Positions 49,685 through 58,819 of a DNA stretch of 64,000 nucleotides are shown here, in pieces. The DNA is from Shinella sp. H4-D48 (GTDB lineage: Bacteria; Pseudomonadota; Alphaproteobacteria; Rhizobiales; Rhizobiaceae). The position numbers and the translations under genes are program-made. Location of the stretch: the NCBI RefSeq assembly GCF_022637395.1, contig NZ_CP093337.1, forward strand, positions 2,526,001 through 2,590,000, written 5' to 3'. The notes beneath the pieces are model-generated. The model was not told the DNA's origin. It searched no databases and worked only from the letters and a program-made list of their open reading frames with translations. How positions within the stretch are numbered: the first letter of the stretch is position 1; the number at the start of each line of letters is the position of its first letter.

Positions 49685-51343
49685 GTGCGACTGAAAGCTG
49701 CATTCCTGCTTCTGGCGGGGCTTCTTGCCGCCACCAATACGATTGCCGCGGACAAGACCATGATCGTCCTGGACGCCTCCGGCTCGATGTGGGGCCAAAT
49801 CAACGGACGTTCGAAGATCGATATTGCACGCGAAACGCTGGGCACGGTCCTGAAATCCGTTCCCGTGGGCACCGAACTCGGCCTGATGATCTACGGTCAT
49901 CGCGAAAAGGGTTCGTGCAGCGACATCGAACTTGCCGTGCCGCCGGGTGCCGGCACCGAGAATGCCATCAACGCCTTCGTTTCCGGCCTCAATCCGAAGG
50001 GCAAGACGCCGCTGACCCGCTCCGTGGAACAGGCGGCCGAGGCGTTGAAATATACCGAGGACAAGGCGACCGTCGTGCTCGTCACGGACGGGCTGGAGAC
50101 CTGCGAGGCCGATCCGTGCGCTCTCGCGTCGGCGCTGGAAAGCAAAGGGGTCGATTTTACCACCCATGTCGTCGGCTTCGGGCTGACGGCGGAGGAAGGC
50201 AGGAAGGTCGCGTGCCTCGCCGAAAACACCGGGGGCAAATATTTCCAGGCCTCGGACGCCACCCAGCTCGTCGCCGCACTGACCGCGACGGTTGCGGAAG
50301 CGCCGATGTCCAAGCCGAAAGAGCAGGTGGTCGAAGCCAAACCCGCAGTCGAGTTCAACACCATCTTCGACAGCGTGCTTTCTGAAGGCGGACCTTCGAT
50401 CGGCGAGGACAACCATGTGCAATGGCTGGTCTACAAGGCCGATGAAAACGGCCAGCGCACCGGCGACGACCTGACGAGCGAGTACAAGGGCGCCTATTCC
50501 GCCAACTTCCCGGCCGGCAGATATGTGGCCGTAGCCAAGCTCGATAGCGTCATCGAAAAGCAGGTGGCTTTCGAGGTGAAGGATGGCGAGGTGGCCAAGC
50601 CCCTCGTCAATTTCGACGCCGGAACGGTGATCGTGCATCCCAAGCGTACCCCCGATGCCGCCGAGGACGACCGCGAAATCCGCGTCGACGTCGCCTTCGG
50701 CGACTACACCACCACCTATTACGGCACGTCCAAATTCTATGCCGCGGCAGGGCAAGTGAAACTCAAGGGATCCGTCGGCCCGACCGCCGTCGAGGAAACC
50801 GTCACCCTGAAGGCGGGCGAGCAGATGGAACACGACCTTATCGTCGGTTCCGGCACCGTGCTGAACAGCGCCATCTATGCCGAGGGCGGACCGGCGGTCG
50901 ATTCCGGCGATGTCTTTTTCGAGGTCGTGGCCGCCAACAAGGCTATCGACGGCACGCGAAAGCAGATCGGCTACAACTACGGCACCGGCAGCAAGATCGA
51001 CGTGCCACCCGGCGATCATGTCCTGACGGCCAAGCTCGGCGCGGCAACGGCGGAAATCCCCTTCACGATCAAGGCCGGGGAAATGGCCGACGTGTCGGTC
51101 AACCTCAATGCAGGGGTTCTGGCGATCACCGCTCCGGGCGCAAATTTCATCGAGATTTTCAGCGCCCAGAAGGACATTCAGGGCAATCGCAAATCCGTTT
51201 CCAACAACTACGGCGCCCAATACCAGGAGACCCTGCCGGCCGGCGATTATGTGATCGCCGTGAACTATGAGGGCGACATTGCACCGAAGGAGAAACCGGC
51301 CACGGTGAAGGCAGGCGAGCGCTCGGAAGTGACGGTGGAATAG
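49685..51343 (+). CDS. Secreted von Willebrand factor A domain protein with C-terminal repeats
   Basis: 552 aa. A signal peptide, VRLKAAFLLLAGLLAATNTIA, is followed by a vWA domain (about 25-220) with an intact metal site: DASGSMWGQ, KTPLT and VTDGLETC. The C-terminal half holds three or four related modules of about 85 residues with recurring EGGP...W/F.V...G.R, LPAG.YVV.A and VKAGE motifs. The vWA part probably binds a protein ligand through a metal ion in the periplasm. The GTG at 49685 follows GAGGAGAG. It is divergent from ccrM. Confidence 0.88.
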   Translation: MRLKAAFLLLAGLLAATNTIAADKTMIVLDASGSMWGQINGRSKIDIARETLGTVLKSVPVGTELGLMIYGHREKGSCSDIELAVPPGAGTENAINAFVSGLNPKGKTPLTRSVEQAAEALKYTEDKATVVLVTDGLETCEADPCALASALESKGVDFTTHVVGFGLTAEEGRKVACLAENTGGKYFQASDATQLVAALTATVAEAPMSKPKEQVVEAKPAVEFNTIFDSVLSEGGPSIGEDNHVQWLVYKADENGQRTGDDLTSEYKGAYSANFPAGRYVAVAKLDSVIEKQVAFEVKDGEVAKPLVNFDAGTVIVHPKRTPDAAEDDREIRVDVAFGDYTTTYYGTSKFYAAAGQVKLKGSVGPTAVEETVTLKAGEQMEHDLIVGSGTVLNSAIYAEGGPAVDSGDVFFEVVAANKAIDGTRKQIGYNYGTGSKIDVPPGDHVLTAKLGAATAEIPFTIKAGEMADVSVNLNAGVLAITAPGANFIEIFSAQKDIQGNRKSVSNNYGAQYQETLPAGDYVIAVNYEGDIAPKEKPATVKAGERSEVTVE

Positions 51344-51556
51344 GCCGGCTGCGCCTGGGCCGCATCGAAGGGCTGGTATCTTTCGGCCCCTCGTTGCGGT
51401 CGTTGAGACCGTCGTCACGCACACGCTCGCGACACGAAGACGGTAGGCATAGGCAGCAAAAGCATCCTTGCGGAAAAGATCGATCTCTTAGCGGATGAAG
51501 GCGGTACCTGGCTTTCCCGCATTGCCTGACGCGAATGCTTCGTCTATCATCGAAGT

Positions 51557-52234
51557 ATGAAAGAAGGACCGGACATTTCCCAGATCGGCGCGCTGATCGG
51601 CGACCCCGCCCGCGCCAACATGCTGACCGCGCTGATGGGAGGCGAGGCATTGACCGCAAGCGAACTCGCCGGTGCGGCGGGCGTGACGCTTCCGACGACG
51701 AGCGCCCATCTCGCCAAGCTGGAAGCCGGCGGACTGATCGCCCAGCGCAAGCAGGGGCGGCACCGCTATTTCGCGCTGGCCGACGACGAGGCCGGCCGGC
51801 TGCTCGAGAGCATCATGGGATATGCAGCCAACCGCGGCCATCTGCGCACGCGTCCTGGCCCGAAGGACCCGGCGCTGCGCAAGGCACGCGTCTGCTATAA
51901 TCACCTCGCCGGCGACTATGGCGTGCGCCTGCTCGACCGGCTGGTGGCAGACGGCGATGTAACGCTCGATGGCGACGAAGCCGCGGTGACGCCGGCGGGC
52001 GAGATGCGCATGGCCGCGCTCGGCATCGACATGCCGGCCCTGAAGGCGCAACGCCGCCCGGTCTGCCGTACCTGTCTCGACTGGAGCGAACGGCGCTCGC
52101 ATCTTGCGGGATCGCTGGGCGAGGCGCTGCTTGCCCGCTTCATCGCCACCGGCTGGGCAAAACGCGAAAAGAACAGCCGCGCCGTCCGCTTCACCGGGGA
52201 AGGCGAACGCGAGTTCATGGCGCTTTTTCCATAA
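51557..52234 (+). CDS. ArsR-type winged-helix regulator
   Basis: 225 aa, about twice the size of a minimal ArsR protein. The N-terminal winged helix is plain: IGDPARANMLTALMGGEALTASELAGAAGV, LPTTSAHLAKLEAGGLIAQRKQGRHRYFAL (about residues 13-75). The C-terminal domain contains VCYNHLAGDYGVRLLDRLV and CRTCLDWSERRSHLAGSLGEALLARF; CxxC and CYNH residues may bind a metal, but the classical ArsR metal box is absent. No obvious target gene is next to it. ATG at 51557 gives the full DNA-binding domain. Confidence 0.88.
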   Translation: MKEGPDISQIGALIGDPARANMLTALMGGEALTASELAGAAGVTLPTTSAHLAKLEAGGLIAQRKQGRHRYFALADDEAGRLLESIMGYAANRGHLRTRPGPKDPALRKARVCYNHLAGDYGVRLLDRLVADGDVTLDGDEAAVTPAGEMRMAALGIDMPALKAQRRPVCRTCLDWSERRSHLAGSLGEALLARFIATGWAKREKNSRAVRFTGEGEREFMALFP

Positions 52235-52435
52235 TCCGAAGGCCTGAAGCAGGGCAGCCTATTCGCCGCAGCCGCGCATAGCTCCTTCCACCACTCCGCA
52301 ATTGTCCCGGGCGGCCCTTTCGTGTAGGGATGCCGCAGCTGCGCGGGCCTGCCCGCCTCCTCCAATCTTTTCCCGGTTTCGGCAAGCAAGGCGTGATGCG
52401 CCTGCCGGCGCCGCCAGTTTGAAAGACAGCCCATC

Positions 52436-53125
52436 ATGGAAGGTTTCGACCTCATCATCTTCGACTGCGACGGCGTCCTGGTCGATTCGGAAATCATCGC
52501 CGCGGAAGTGGAATCCCGCCTGCTGACGGAGGCGGGTTATCCGATCAGCGTCGAAGAGATGGGCGAGCGCTTTGCCGGCATGACCTGGCAGAACATCCTG
52601 CTGGCCATCGAGCGCGAGGCCGCTATTCCACTTTCCGCATCGCTGCTCGACAAGTCGGAAAAGCTGCTCGATGCGCGCCTGGCAAGCGAGGTGAAGGTCA
52701 TCGACGGCGTGAAGCAGATGCTGTCGCGCATCCGCAAGCCCTATTGCATCTGTTCGAACTCGTCCTCGCACCGGCTCGACATGATGCTGACCAAGGTCGG
52801 TCTCAAGCCGGTCTTCGGCCCCTATATCTATTCGGCAAAGGACCTCGGGCCGGACCGGGTGAAGCCTAAGCCGGACATCTTCCTGCATGGCGCAAAGCAG
52901 TTCGGCGCCGATCCGGCGCGCACGCTGGTCGTCGAGGATTCGGTGCATGGCATTTCGGGCGCGCGCGCCGCCGGCATGCGCGTCGTCGGCTTCACCGGCG
53001 CCTCGCACACCTATCCCTCCCATGCCGACCGCCTGACGGAAGCCGGCGCGGAAACCGTGATTGCCCGCATGACGGAGCTGCCCGACGTCATCGCCGCACT
53101 TGCCGAATGGAGCGAGGCGATCTGA
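52436..53125 (+). CDS. HAD phosphatase, beta-phosphoglucomutase-like
   Basis: 229 aa. Motif I DCDGVLVDSE holds both catalytic aspartates (about 9 and 11), followed by a helical cap domain (about 18-85). Motif II is CICSNSS, motif III the lysine in RVKPKPDIFLH, and motif IV VEDSVHGISGARAAGM. Members remove phosphate from sugar phosphates or 2-phosphoglycolate; the substrate cannot be fixed. It is followed by a strong bidirectional terminator. Confidence 0.92.
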   Translation: MEGFDLIIFDCDGVLVDSEIIAAEVESRLLTEAGYPISVEEMGERFAGMTWQNILLAIEREAAIPLSASLLDKSEKLLDARLASEVKVIDGVKQMLSRIRKPYCICSNSSSHRLDMMLTKVGLKPVFGPYIYSAKDLGPDRVKPKPDIFLHGAKQFGADPARTLVVEDSVHGISGARAAGMRVVGFTGASHTYPSHADRLTEAGAETVIARMTELPDVIAALAEWSEAI

Positions 53126-53145
53126 CGCCACGGATAACCGGAAAC

Positions 53146-53181
53146 AAAAAGGCCGCGGGCATGATCGACCGCGGCCTTTTT
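53146..53181. terminator. Bidirectional terminator between convergent genes
   Basis: AAAAAGGCCGCGG and CCGCGGCCTTTTT pair perfectly over 13 bases with a 10-base loop. T-runs on both strands serve the HAD gene (plus) and the lipoprotein gene (minus). Confidence 0.93.
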
Positions 53182-53198
53182 CATATCTGGGAAGGGGC

Positions 53199-53762
53199 TT
53201 ACTTGCGCTTCTTCGCCGGGCCGTCCTCGAAGCCGACATAGACCTTCGTGAAGCCGCCCGAACCGCCGGGAACGGCGATATTGTCCTGCTTGAAGATAAA
53301 CTGACCCGCCGTGCCATCGGCCGGTACGGTGACCGGGTACTGCACCAGCTGGGTGTAAAGCGTGTTGGTGCCATCGAGCACGGAAACGCGGATCGGCACG
53401 TTCACGGTGCCCGAGGCGCCGGCCGGGCCGACGACGATACGGCCCTGCACCATGACCGTGATGGAGAGCTGGCTGGAATTGATCACACACTGGCGCGTCG
53501 TGTCGGCAAGCGTCACCTGATAGGCGAGGTTCTGCGGATCGTCCTTGGCGCCCCTGGCGTAACGCTGGAGAACGGCCGTGCCGTCCTGCAGATAGACCTG
53601 CGGGCACGATCCCTGGATGACGGCGACCTGAGTCTGCTGCTGCGTCGCGGTCTCGATGCCGGACGGATCGCTGGTCACGCCGAGATTGACAGGCTTGTCT
53701 GACTGGCTGCAACCGGCGACGGTGGCAAGAAGGGTGATGCCGAGAAAGCGGCGGATTGTCAT
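53199..53762 (-). CDS. Lipoprotein of unknown function
   Basis: 187 aa. The signal MTIRRFLGITLLATVAGC ends in lipobox VAGC. The mature part (about 20-187) looks beta-rich, with CPQVYLQDGTAVLQRYARG, ADTTRQCVINSSQLSITVMVQGRIVVGPAG and GSGGFTKVYVGFEDGPAKKRK. Two cysteines could be disulfide-bonded. It may be an envelope lipoprotein; I do not recognise a named family. A GTG start nine bases upstream is possible. It is divergent from thrC. Confidence 0.8.
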   Translation of the reverse strand: MTIRRFLGITLLATVAGCSQSDKPVNLGVTSDPSGIETATQQQTQVAVIQGSCPQVYLQDGTAVLQRYARGAKDDPQNLAYQVTLADTTRQCVINSSQLSITVMVQGRIVVGPAGASGTVNVPIRVSVLDGTNTLYTQLVQYPVTVPADGTAGQFIFKQDNIAVPGGSGGFTKVYVGFEDGPAKKRK

Positions 53763-54015
53763 TCCAAACACGTTACGTCTACCCCTGCGATCAGGCCCCG
53801 CCTCCGGCGTCCAAGCCTTTCGGAACTCGTTTTACGGGCCTTTTCACGACCCCAGGCGATGGTCTATAGCAGCGGCGCGGGGAAAAATCGATTGTCGAAT
53901 GAAATCGCCCGCAGAATTTCGAAAGGTCCGCCATCGGTGGGCCGCACAGAACGGCATCGTCACGAACGGCCGCAGGCAACGCCTTGCAGCCCAACCATTC
54001 CAAGGACGTGTGAAC

Positions 54016-55413
54016 GTGGATTATGTTTCGACGCGGGGCGAGGCCCCTTCCCTCGGTTTCTCGGATGCGCTCCTGGCGGGCCTTGCCCGTGACGGCGGGC
54101 TCTATGTCCCGCGCGAATGGCCCACTTTCTCGAAGAAGGACATCCGGGCGCTGCGCGGCAAGTCCTATCAGGACATCGCCTTCACCGTCCTCTCGCCCTT
54201 CGTGGAGGGCGATATCCCCGCCGACAAATTCCGGGCGATGATCGACGAGGCCTATGCCACGTTCCGCCATCCGGCCATCGCACCTGTGATCCAGACCGGC
54301 CCCAACGCCTTCGTGCTGGAACTCTTCCACGGCACGACGCTCGCGTTCAAGGACGTGGCCATGCAGCTGCTCGCGCGGCTGATGGACCATGCGCTGGCCA
54401 CCCGCGGCCAGCGCGCGACCATCGTCGGCGCGACATCGGGCGATACGGGCGGCGCGGCAATCGATGCCTTTGCCGGGCGCGAGCGCACCGACATCTTCAT
54501 TCTGTTCCCGGAAGGCAAGGTCTCGCCGGTGCAGCAGCGCCAGATGACGACCTCCACGGAAAAGAACGTCCACGCGCTGGCGATAAAGGGCAATTTCGAC
54601 GACTGCCAAAACCTCGTGAAGGCGATGTTCAACGACGGCAAGTTCCGCGACAGCGTGAAACTGTCCGGCGTCAACTCGATCAACTGGGCGCGCATCATGG
54701 CCCAGATCGTCTATTACTTCACGACCGCCGTCGCGCTGGGCGGCCCGGACCGGAAGATCTCGTTTACCGTGCCGACCGGCAATTTCGGCGACATCTTCGC
54801 CGGCTATGCGGCAAAGCGCATGGGCCTGCCGATCGACAAGCTGGTCATTGCCACCAACGAGAACGACATTCTCGCCCGCACGCTGAAGACCGGGCGCTAC
54901 GAGATCAAAGGCGTGAAGGCCACCACCTCGCCTTCCATGGACATCCAGATTTCCTCCAACTTCGAGCGCCTGCTGTTCGAAGCCCTCGACCGCGATGCGG
55001 GCGCGGTGCGCCGCGCCATGGAAAGCCTCAAGCAATCCAACGCTTTCGAGATCGAAGACAAGGCGCTGAAGACGATCCGCAAGAAGTTCCGCGCCGGCCG
55101 CGCCACCGAAAAAGACGTGGCGAAAACCATCAAGACCACGCTGGCCGAGACCGGCTATCTGCTCGATCCTCATTCGGCGATCGGCGTGTTTGTTGCCGCA
55201 AAGCATGAAAAGCCCGGTTCGCCGATGGTAACGCTTGCCACCGCGCATCCGGCAAAATTCCCTGCCGCAGTAAAATCGGCGAGTGGTATTGACCCGGCGC
55301 TTCCGTCGTGGCTTGCTGACCTGATGCAAAGGGAAGAGCGGTTCGACGTGCTCGGTGCTGAGCTCGATGCGGTGGAAGACTACATCGGCAAACATACGCG
55401 GGCGCGGGACTGA
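54016..55413 (+). CDS. thrC: Threonine synthase ThrC
   Basis: 465 aa, the long form of threonine synthase. It makes threonine from O-phosphohomoserine with PLP. The N-terminus DYVSTRGEAPSLGFSDALLAGLARDGGLYVP is characteristic. The PLP lysine is in GTTLAFKDVAMQLL, the phosphate-binding loop in GATSGDTGGAAIDAF, and VPTGNFGDIFAGYAAK lies later. I prefer the GTG at 54016, nine bases after CAAGGA; another GTG lies two codons upstream. The frame open further upstream is not coding. Confidence 0.95.
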   Translation: MDYVSTRGEAPSLGFSDALLAGLARDGGLYVPREWPTFSKKDIRALRGKSYQDIAFTVLSPFVEGDIPADKFRAMIDEAYATFRHPAIAPVIQTGPNAFVLELFHGTTLAFKDVAMQLLARLMDHALATRGQRATIVGATSGDTGGAAIDAFAGRERTDIFILFPEGKVSPVQQRQMTTSTEKNVHALAIKGNFDDCQNLVKAMFNDGKFRDSVKLSGVNSINWARIMAQIVYYFTTAVALGGPDRKISFTVPTGNFGDIFAGYAAKRMGLPIDKLVIATNENDILARTLKTGRYEIKGVKATTSPSMDIQISSNFERLLFEALDRDAGAVRRAMESLKQSNAFEIEDKALKTIRKKFRAGRATEKDVAKTIKTTLAETGYLLDPHSAIGVFVAAKHEKPGSPMVTLATAHPAKFPAAVKSASGIDPALPSWLADLMQREERFDVLGAELDAVEDYIGKHTRARD

Positions 55414-55428
55414 ACGCAGAAAGTGCGC

Positions 55429-56727
55429 ATGATGAGAGTTGAGTGCACCCGGCTTACATCCGGGTTGACCGTGGTGACCGAGTCAATGCCCCATCTCGAG
55501 AGCGTCGCTCTCGGCGTGTGGATCAAATCCGGATCACGCAATGAAACCACGGACGAGCACGGCATCGCCCACCTTCTTGAACATATGGCCTTCAAGGGCA
55601 CGCAGCGCCGCTCGGCCCGCCAGATCGCCGAGGAGATCGAAAATGTCGGCGGCGAGGTCAACGCCGCCACCTCGACCGAAACGACCTCCTACTATGCCCG
55701 CGTACTGAAGGACCACGTTCCGCTCGCGGTCGATATCCTCGCCGACATCCTGACGGAATCCGTCTTCGACGAGGAGGAGCTTCGCCGCGAAAAGCACGTC
55801 ATCCTGCAGGAAATCGGCGCGGCGAACGACACACCCGACGACGTGGTCTTCGACAAGTTCTCCGAGGTCGCCTATCGCGATCAGATCATCGGCCGCGCCA
55901 TTCTCGGCACGCCGGATACCGTTCTCTCCTTCACGCCCGGCGAGATCCGCAGCTATCTCGACCGCAACTACACGACGGACCGCATGTTCGTCGTTGCGGC
56001 CGGCGCCGTGAAGCACGACGAATTCGTGCGCCAGGTCGAGGAGCGCTTTTCCAGCCTGCCGACGGCGCCGAAAATCTCGCCGGTCTTCGAACCCGCCCGC
56101 TACACCGGCGGCGACATTCGCGAAACGCGCGACCTGATGGATGCCCAGGTGCTGCTCGGCTTCGAGGGCAAGGCCTATCATGCGCGCGACTTCTACTGCT
56201 CGCAGATCCTCGCCAATATCCTCGGCGGCGGCATGTCCTCGCGCCTCTTCCAGGAAGTTCGCGAGCATCGCGGCCTCTGTTATTCGATCTATGCCTTCCA
56301 CTGGGGCTTTTCCGACACCGGCATCTTCGGCATTCATGCCGCGACGGGCGGCGAGAACCTGCCCGAGCTGATGCCCGTCATCTTCGACGAATTGAAGAAG
56401 TCCTCCGATATCATCGAACAGCAGGAGATCGAGCGTGCCCGCGCGCAGATTCGCGCCCAGCTGCTCATGGGTCAGGAAAGCCCTGCGGCCCGCGCCGGCC
56501 AGATCGCCCGCCAGATGATGCTGTACGGTCGACCGATCCCGAACGAGGAGTTGATGGAGCGCCTTGAAGGCATCACCATCGAGCGCCTGACGGACCTTGC
56601 CGGACGCCTGTTCTTCGACACCGTGCCGACCATTTCGGCCATCGGTCCGCTCGACCACCTCGTGCCGGCCGCCGACATAACGCGCTCGCTTGCGCGTGAC
56701 AGCGTGCCGGACCGGGTCGCAAGTTAA
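55429..56727 (+). CDS. M16 zinc peptidase (mitochondrial processing peptidase-like)
   Basis: 432 aa. The inverted zinc motif HxxEH is HLLEH (His48, Glu51, His52), with the downstream glutamate about 75 residues later in the DEEELRREKHVILQEI helix. The C-terminal half shows the R/Y pair region (EVREHRGLCYSIYAF) seen in active M16B peptidases. It probably degrades peptides in the cytoplasm; the exact role in alphaproteobacteria is not known. It starts 16 bases after thrC and is likely co-transcribed with it. Confidence 0.92.
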   Translation: MMRVECTRLTSGLTVVTESMPHLESVALGVWIKSGSRNETTDEHGIAHLLEHMAFKGTQRRSARQIAEEIENVGGEVNAATSTETTSYYARVLKDHVPLAVDILADILTESVFDEEELRREKHVILQEIGAANDTPDDVVFDKFSEVAYRDQIIGRAILGTPDTVLSFTPGEIRSYLDRNYTTDRMFVVAAGAVKHDEFVRQVEERFSSLPTAPKISPVFEPARYTGGDIRETRDLMDAQVLLGFEGKAYHARDFYCSQILANILGGGMSSRLFQEVREHRGLCYSIYAFHWGFSDTGIFGIHAATGGENLPELMPVIFDELKKSSDIIEQQEIERARAQIRAQLLMGQESPAARAGQIARQMMLYGRPIPNEELMERLEGITIERLTDLAGRLFFDTVPTISAIGPLDHLVPAADITRSLARDSVPDRVAS

Positions 56728-56856
56728 GCGGCCCTTCGAAGTCCGCGCATACGCCATAAAGCCGACGCGTCCTCCGTCTTTCGGTGGATGTTTTTTCCAG
56801 TCGATCGCAGCGATGGTATCCCGACCGGGTCTTTTGCGCCCGGCGGGGAGACGTCG

Positions 56857-57651
56857 ATGAGAGCAGTCGCGAAAAACCTGCTTCGATACGCTGGCTATAC
56901 GTTGCTCGAGCACATGCCGGTGCAGCAATCAGAGCGTAGCCGTGCGCACGAGTCCCAGAAATACTGGAGTGATGTGAACCAGCGAGCGTTCCACTCCAAC
57001 TCCCACTGGAAAGGCGGCGAAGGCTTGCCGGAACGCGTCTGGCTGGAGCTCGGAAAACCGCATCTCAAGCTCATGCTCGACCACCTGACCATCCGCGGTC
57101 GAAGTCTGCCGGTTGGGCGCGTCGTCGAATGGGGGTGCGGCGGCGGCGCGAATGCGGTGCATTTCGCGCCCATGACCGAAAGCTTCGTCGGGGTGGACAT
57201 CTCACAGGCCACGCTGGACGAATGCGGCGTCGTGCTGCGCAGCATGGGGCAGGAGAACTTTCAGCCTGTGCTCACCGATGTCTCCGATCCCGAGGCTGCC
57301 GCCGACGCCTTGGCGGGGACGGCGGACGTTTTTCTCTGCACCTACGTTTTCGAGCTTCTCCCCTCACAGGAGCACGGCCAGCGCATCCTCGACATCGCCA
57401 ACCGGGTGCTGCGGCCCGGCGGGACCGCGATCATCCAGATAAAATACGAGACGGCCGACCGGAAGACGAAATCCCGCAAATGGGGATACCGCCGGAACCT
57501 CGCCAACATGACGACCTATTGCATCGACGACTTCTGGCACAGGACCGAACGCGCCGGCTTCATACCGGTGTCGATCTCGCTTCGTCCCAAGGACAATCTC
57601 ATCGACGATGAGCGCTACGCCTATTTCGTTCTCGATAAACCGGCCAGCTGA
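56857..57651 (+). CDS. Class I SAM-dependent methyltransferase
   Basis: 264 aa. Motif I is VVEWGCGGGANAVHFAP (about residue 90), followed by VGVDISQATLDECG and the later ADVFLCTYVFELLPSQEHGQRIL. A short basic N-terminal part (MRAVAKNLLRYAGYTLLEH) precedes the fold. KYWSDVNQRAFHSNSHWKGG is family-specific and may shape the substrate pocket. Substrate unknown. ATG 56857 follows GGGGAG. It interrupts what is usually a thrC-M16-GNAT stretch, by my recollection of rhizobial order. Confidence 0.85.
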   Translation: MRAVAKNLLRYAGYTLLEHMPVQQSERSRAHESQKYWSDVNQRAFHSNSHWKGGEGLPERVWLELGKPHLKLMLDHLTIRGRSLPVGRVVEWGCGGGANAVHFAPMTESFVGVDISQATLDECGVVLRSMGQENFQPVLTDVSDPEAAADALAGTADVFLCTYVFELLPSQEHGQRILDIANRVLRPGGTAIIQIKYETADRKTKSRKWGYRRNLANMTTYCIDDFWHRTERAGFIPVSISLRPKDNLIDDERYAYFVLDKPAS

Positions 57652-57722
57652 GCGGCCTAGAGCGAACCGAAGCGCCTGAGCAGGCCATCTGCGCCACCTC
57701 CGGCGGAGGTTTATTCCATAAC

Positions 57723-57747
57723 AAAACCCGCCTTGCGGGCGGGTTAT
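57723..57747 (-). terminator. Terminator of the DUF1127 gene
   Basis: On the minus strand AACCCGCC and GGCGGGTT pair with a short loop and are followed by TTG. It lies 63 bases beyond the DUF1127 stop. Confidence 0.65.
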
Positions 57748-57810
57748 GGGCCGGAACCTGGAGGTGCGTTCCGGCGGTCAGACGGGACGCGGCGCGTGCC
57801 GCAGTCCGTA

Positions 57811-57960
57811 TCAGATGAGGTCGCTTGCGCCCTTGACGGCAGCGCGGATGTTCGAGCGCGTCAGGCCGAGGTCCTGCAGGGTGCGGTCATCGAGGGCACC
57901 GAGTTCGCGGATGGCGCGGCGGTCGGCAACATTCTTCTTGAGCTTTGCGAAAAGGTTCAT
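57811..57960 (-). CDS. DUF1127 small protein
   Basis: 49 aa. Begins MNLFAKLKKNVADRRAIREL and continues GALDDRTLQDLGLTRSNIRAAV, the DUF1127 core (L..L....L.D.G..R..I). Small arginine-rich DUF1127 proteins in Agrobacterium affect phosphate and carbon metabolism and RNA turnover. AGGAG lies 8 bases before the ATG at 57960; an ATG two codons earlier has poor spacing. A terminator follows. Confidence 0.92.
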   Translation of the reverse strand: MNLFAKLKKNVADRRAIRELGALDDRTLQDLGLTRSNIRAAVKGASDLI

Positions 57961-58172
57961 GTTCATCTCTCCTTTGTGTTGATGAAAATATAGCCTCTCC
58001 CATGCCTACTTTAAATGCACATGCTTTCAGCACAGGCATGCAAATCCTGCATAGCACGCAAAATCAGACCGTCCCGCGGCCGGCCGACTGTCAACAGCAT
58101 TTGACGCCGGTAACGCTATCGTCATAGTCTCGTGCGAATGCGCGCCACCAGTCGGCGCGCGCGGAGGGCTGC

Positions 58173-58766
58173 ATGACGAGGTCGGTTTTTCGGTTTCTGT
58201 CCCGGCAGTCCGACACGGTCGAGCTTGCCGGCGACGGCTACCTCCTTCGCCTCCCCCGCTTTCAGGATTATCGGCAATGGTATGCGTTGCGCTCCGAAAG
58301 CCGCGCGTTCCTCGAACCGTGGGAGCCGACATGGCGCGGCGACGAGCTGACCGAGAGCGCCTTTCGCGCACGCATCATCCGCAATGAACAGGAATTTTCC
58401 TCTGGCCAGGCCGTTCCGCTGCTCGTCTTTTCGCGCGTGGACAATGCCCTGCTGGGCGGACTGACCGTCGGCTATATCAGGCGCGGGGCGGCGCAATGCT
58501 GCATGATCGGCTACTGGATGGGCGCGCGCCATGCCGGAAAGGGCCACATGTTCGGCGCGCTCAAGCTCGCCATTCCCTATATCTTTTCGAGCCTTCAGTT
58601 GCACCGTATCGAGGCAGCCTGTATTCCAGACAATACGAGAAGCATTCGCCTCCTTGAAAAGGCCGGCTTTCAGCGGGAAGGCTACCTTCGGGAGTATCTG
58701 AAGATAAACGGGCAGTGGCGCGACCATGTGATGTTCTCGCTCCTGGCCGCCGACGGGCGGCCCTGA
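58173..58766 (+). CDS. GNAT acetyltransferase, RimJ-like
   Basis: 197 aa. The GNAT acetyl-CoA loop appears in GYWMGARHAGKGHMFGALKL (about residue 118), followed by ALKLAIPYIFSSLQLHRIEAACIPDNTRSIRLLEKAGFQREGYLREYLKINGQWRDHVMFSLL, the RimJ-type C-terminal pattern. It probably acetylates the N-terminus of a protein such as a ribosomal protein; the target is not identifiable. ATG 58173 follows GGAGGG. The downstream EAL-GGDEF gene starts 53 bases later. Confidence 0.9.
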   Translation: MTRSVFRFLSRQSDTVELAGDGYLLRLPRFQDYRQWYALRSESRAFLEPWEPTWRGDELTESAFRARIIRNEQEFSSGQAVPLLVFSRVDNALLGGLTVGYIRRGAAQCCMIGYWMGARHAGKGHMFGALKLAIPYIFSSLQLHRIEAACIPDNTRSIRLLEKAGFQREGYLREYLKINGQWRDHVMFSLLAADGRP

Positions 58767-58819
58767 GCGACACCGGGCGCGACAGGACTGGGCAAGTACC
58801 TAAGGACAATGCGCTTTCA

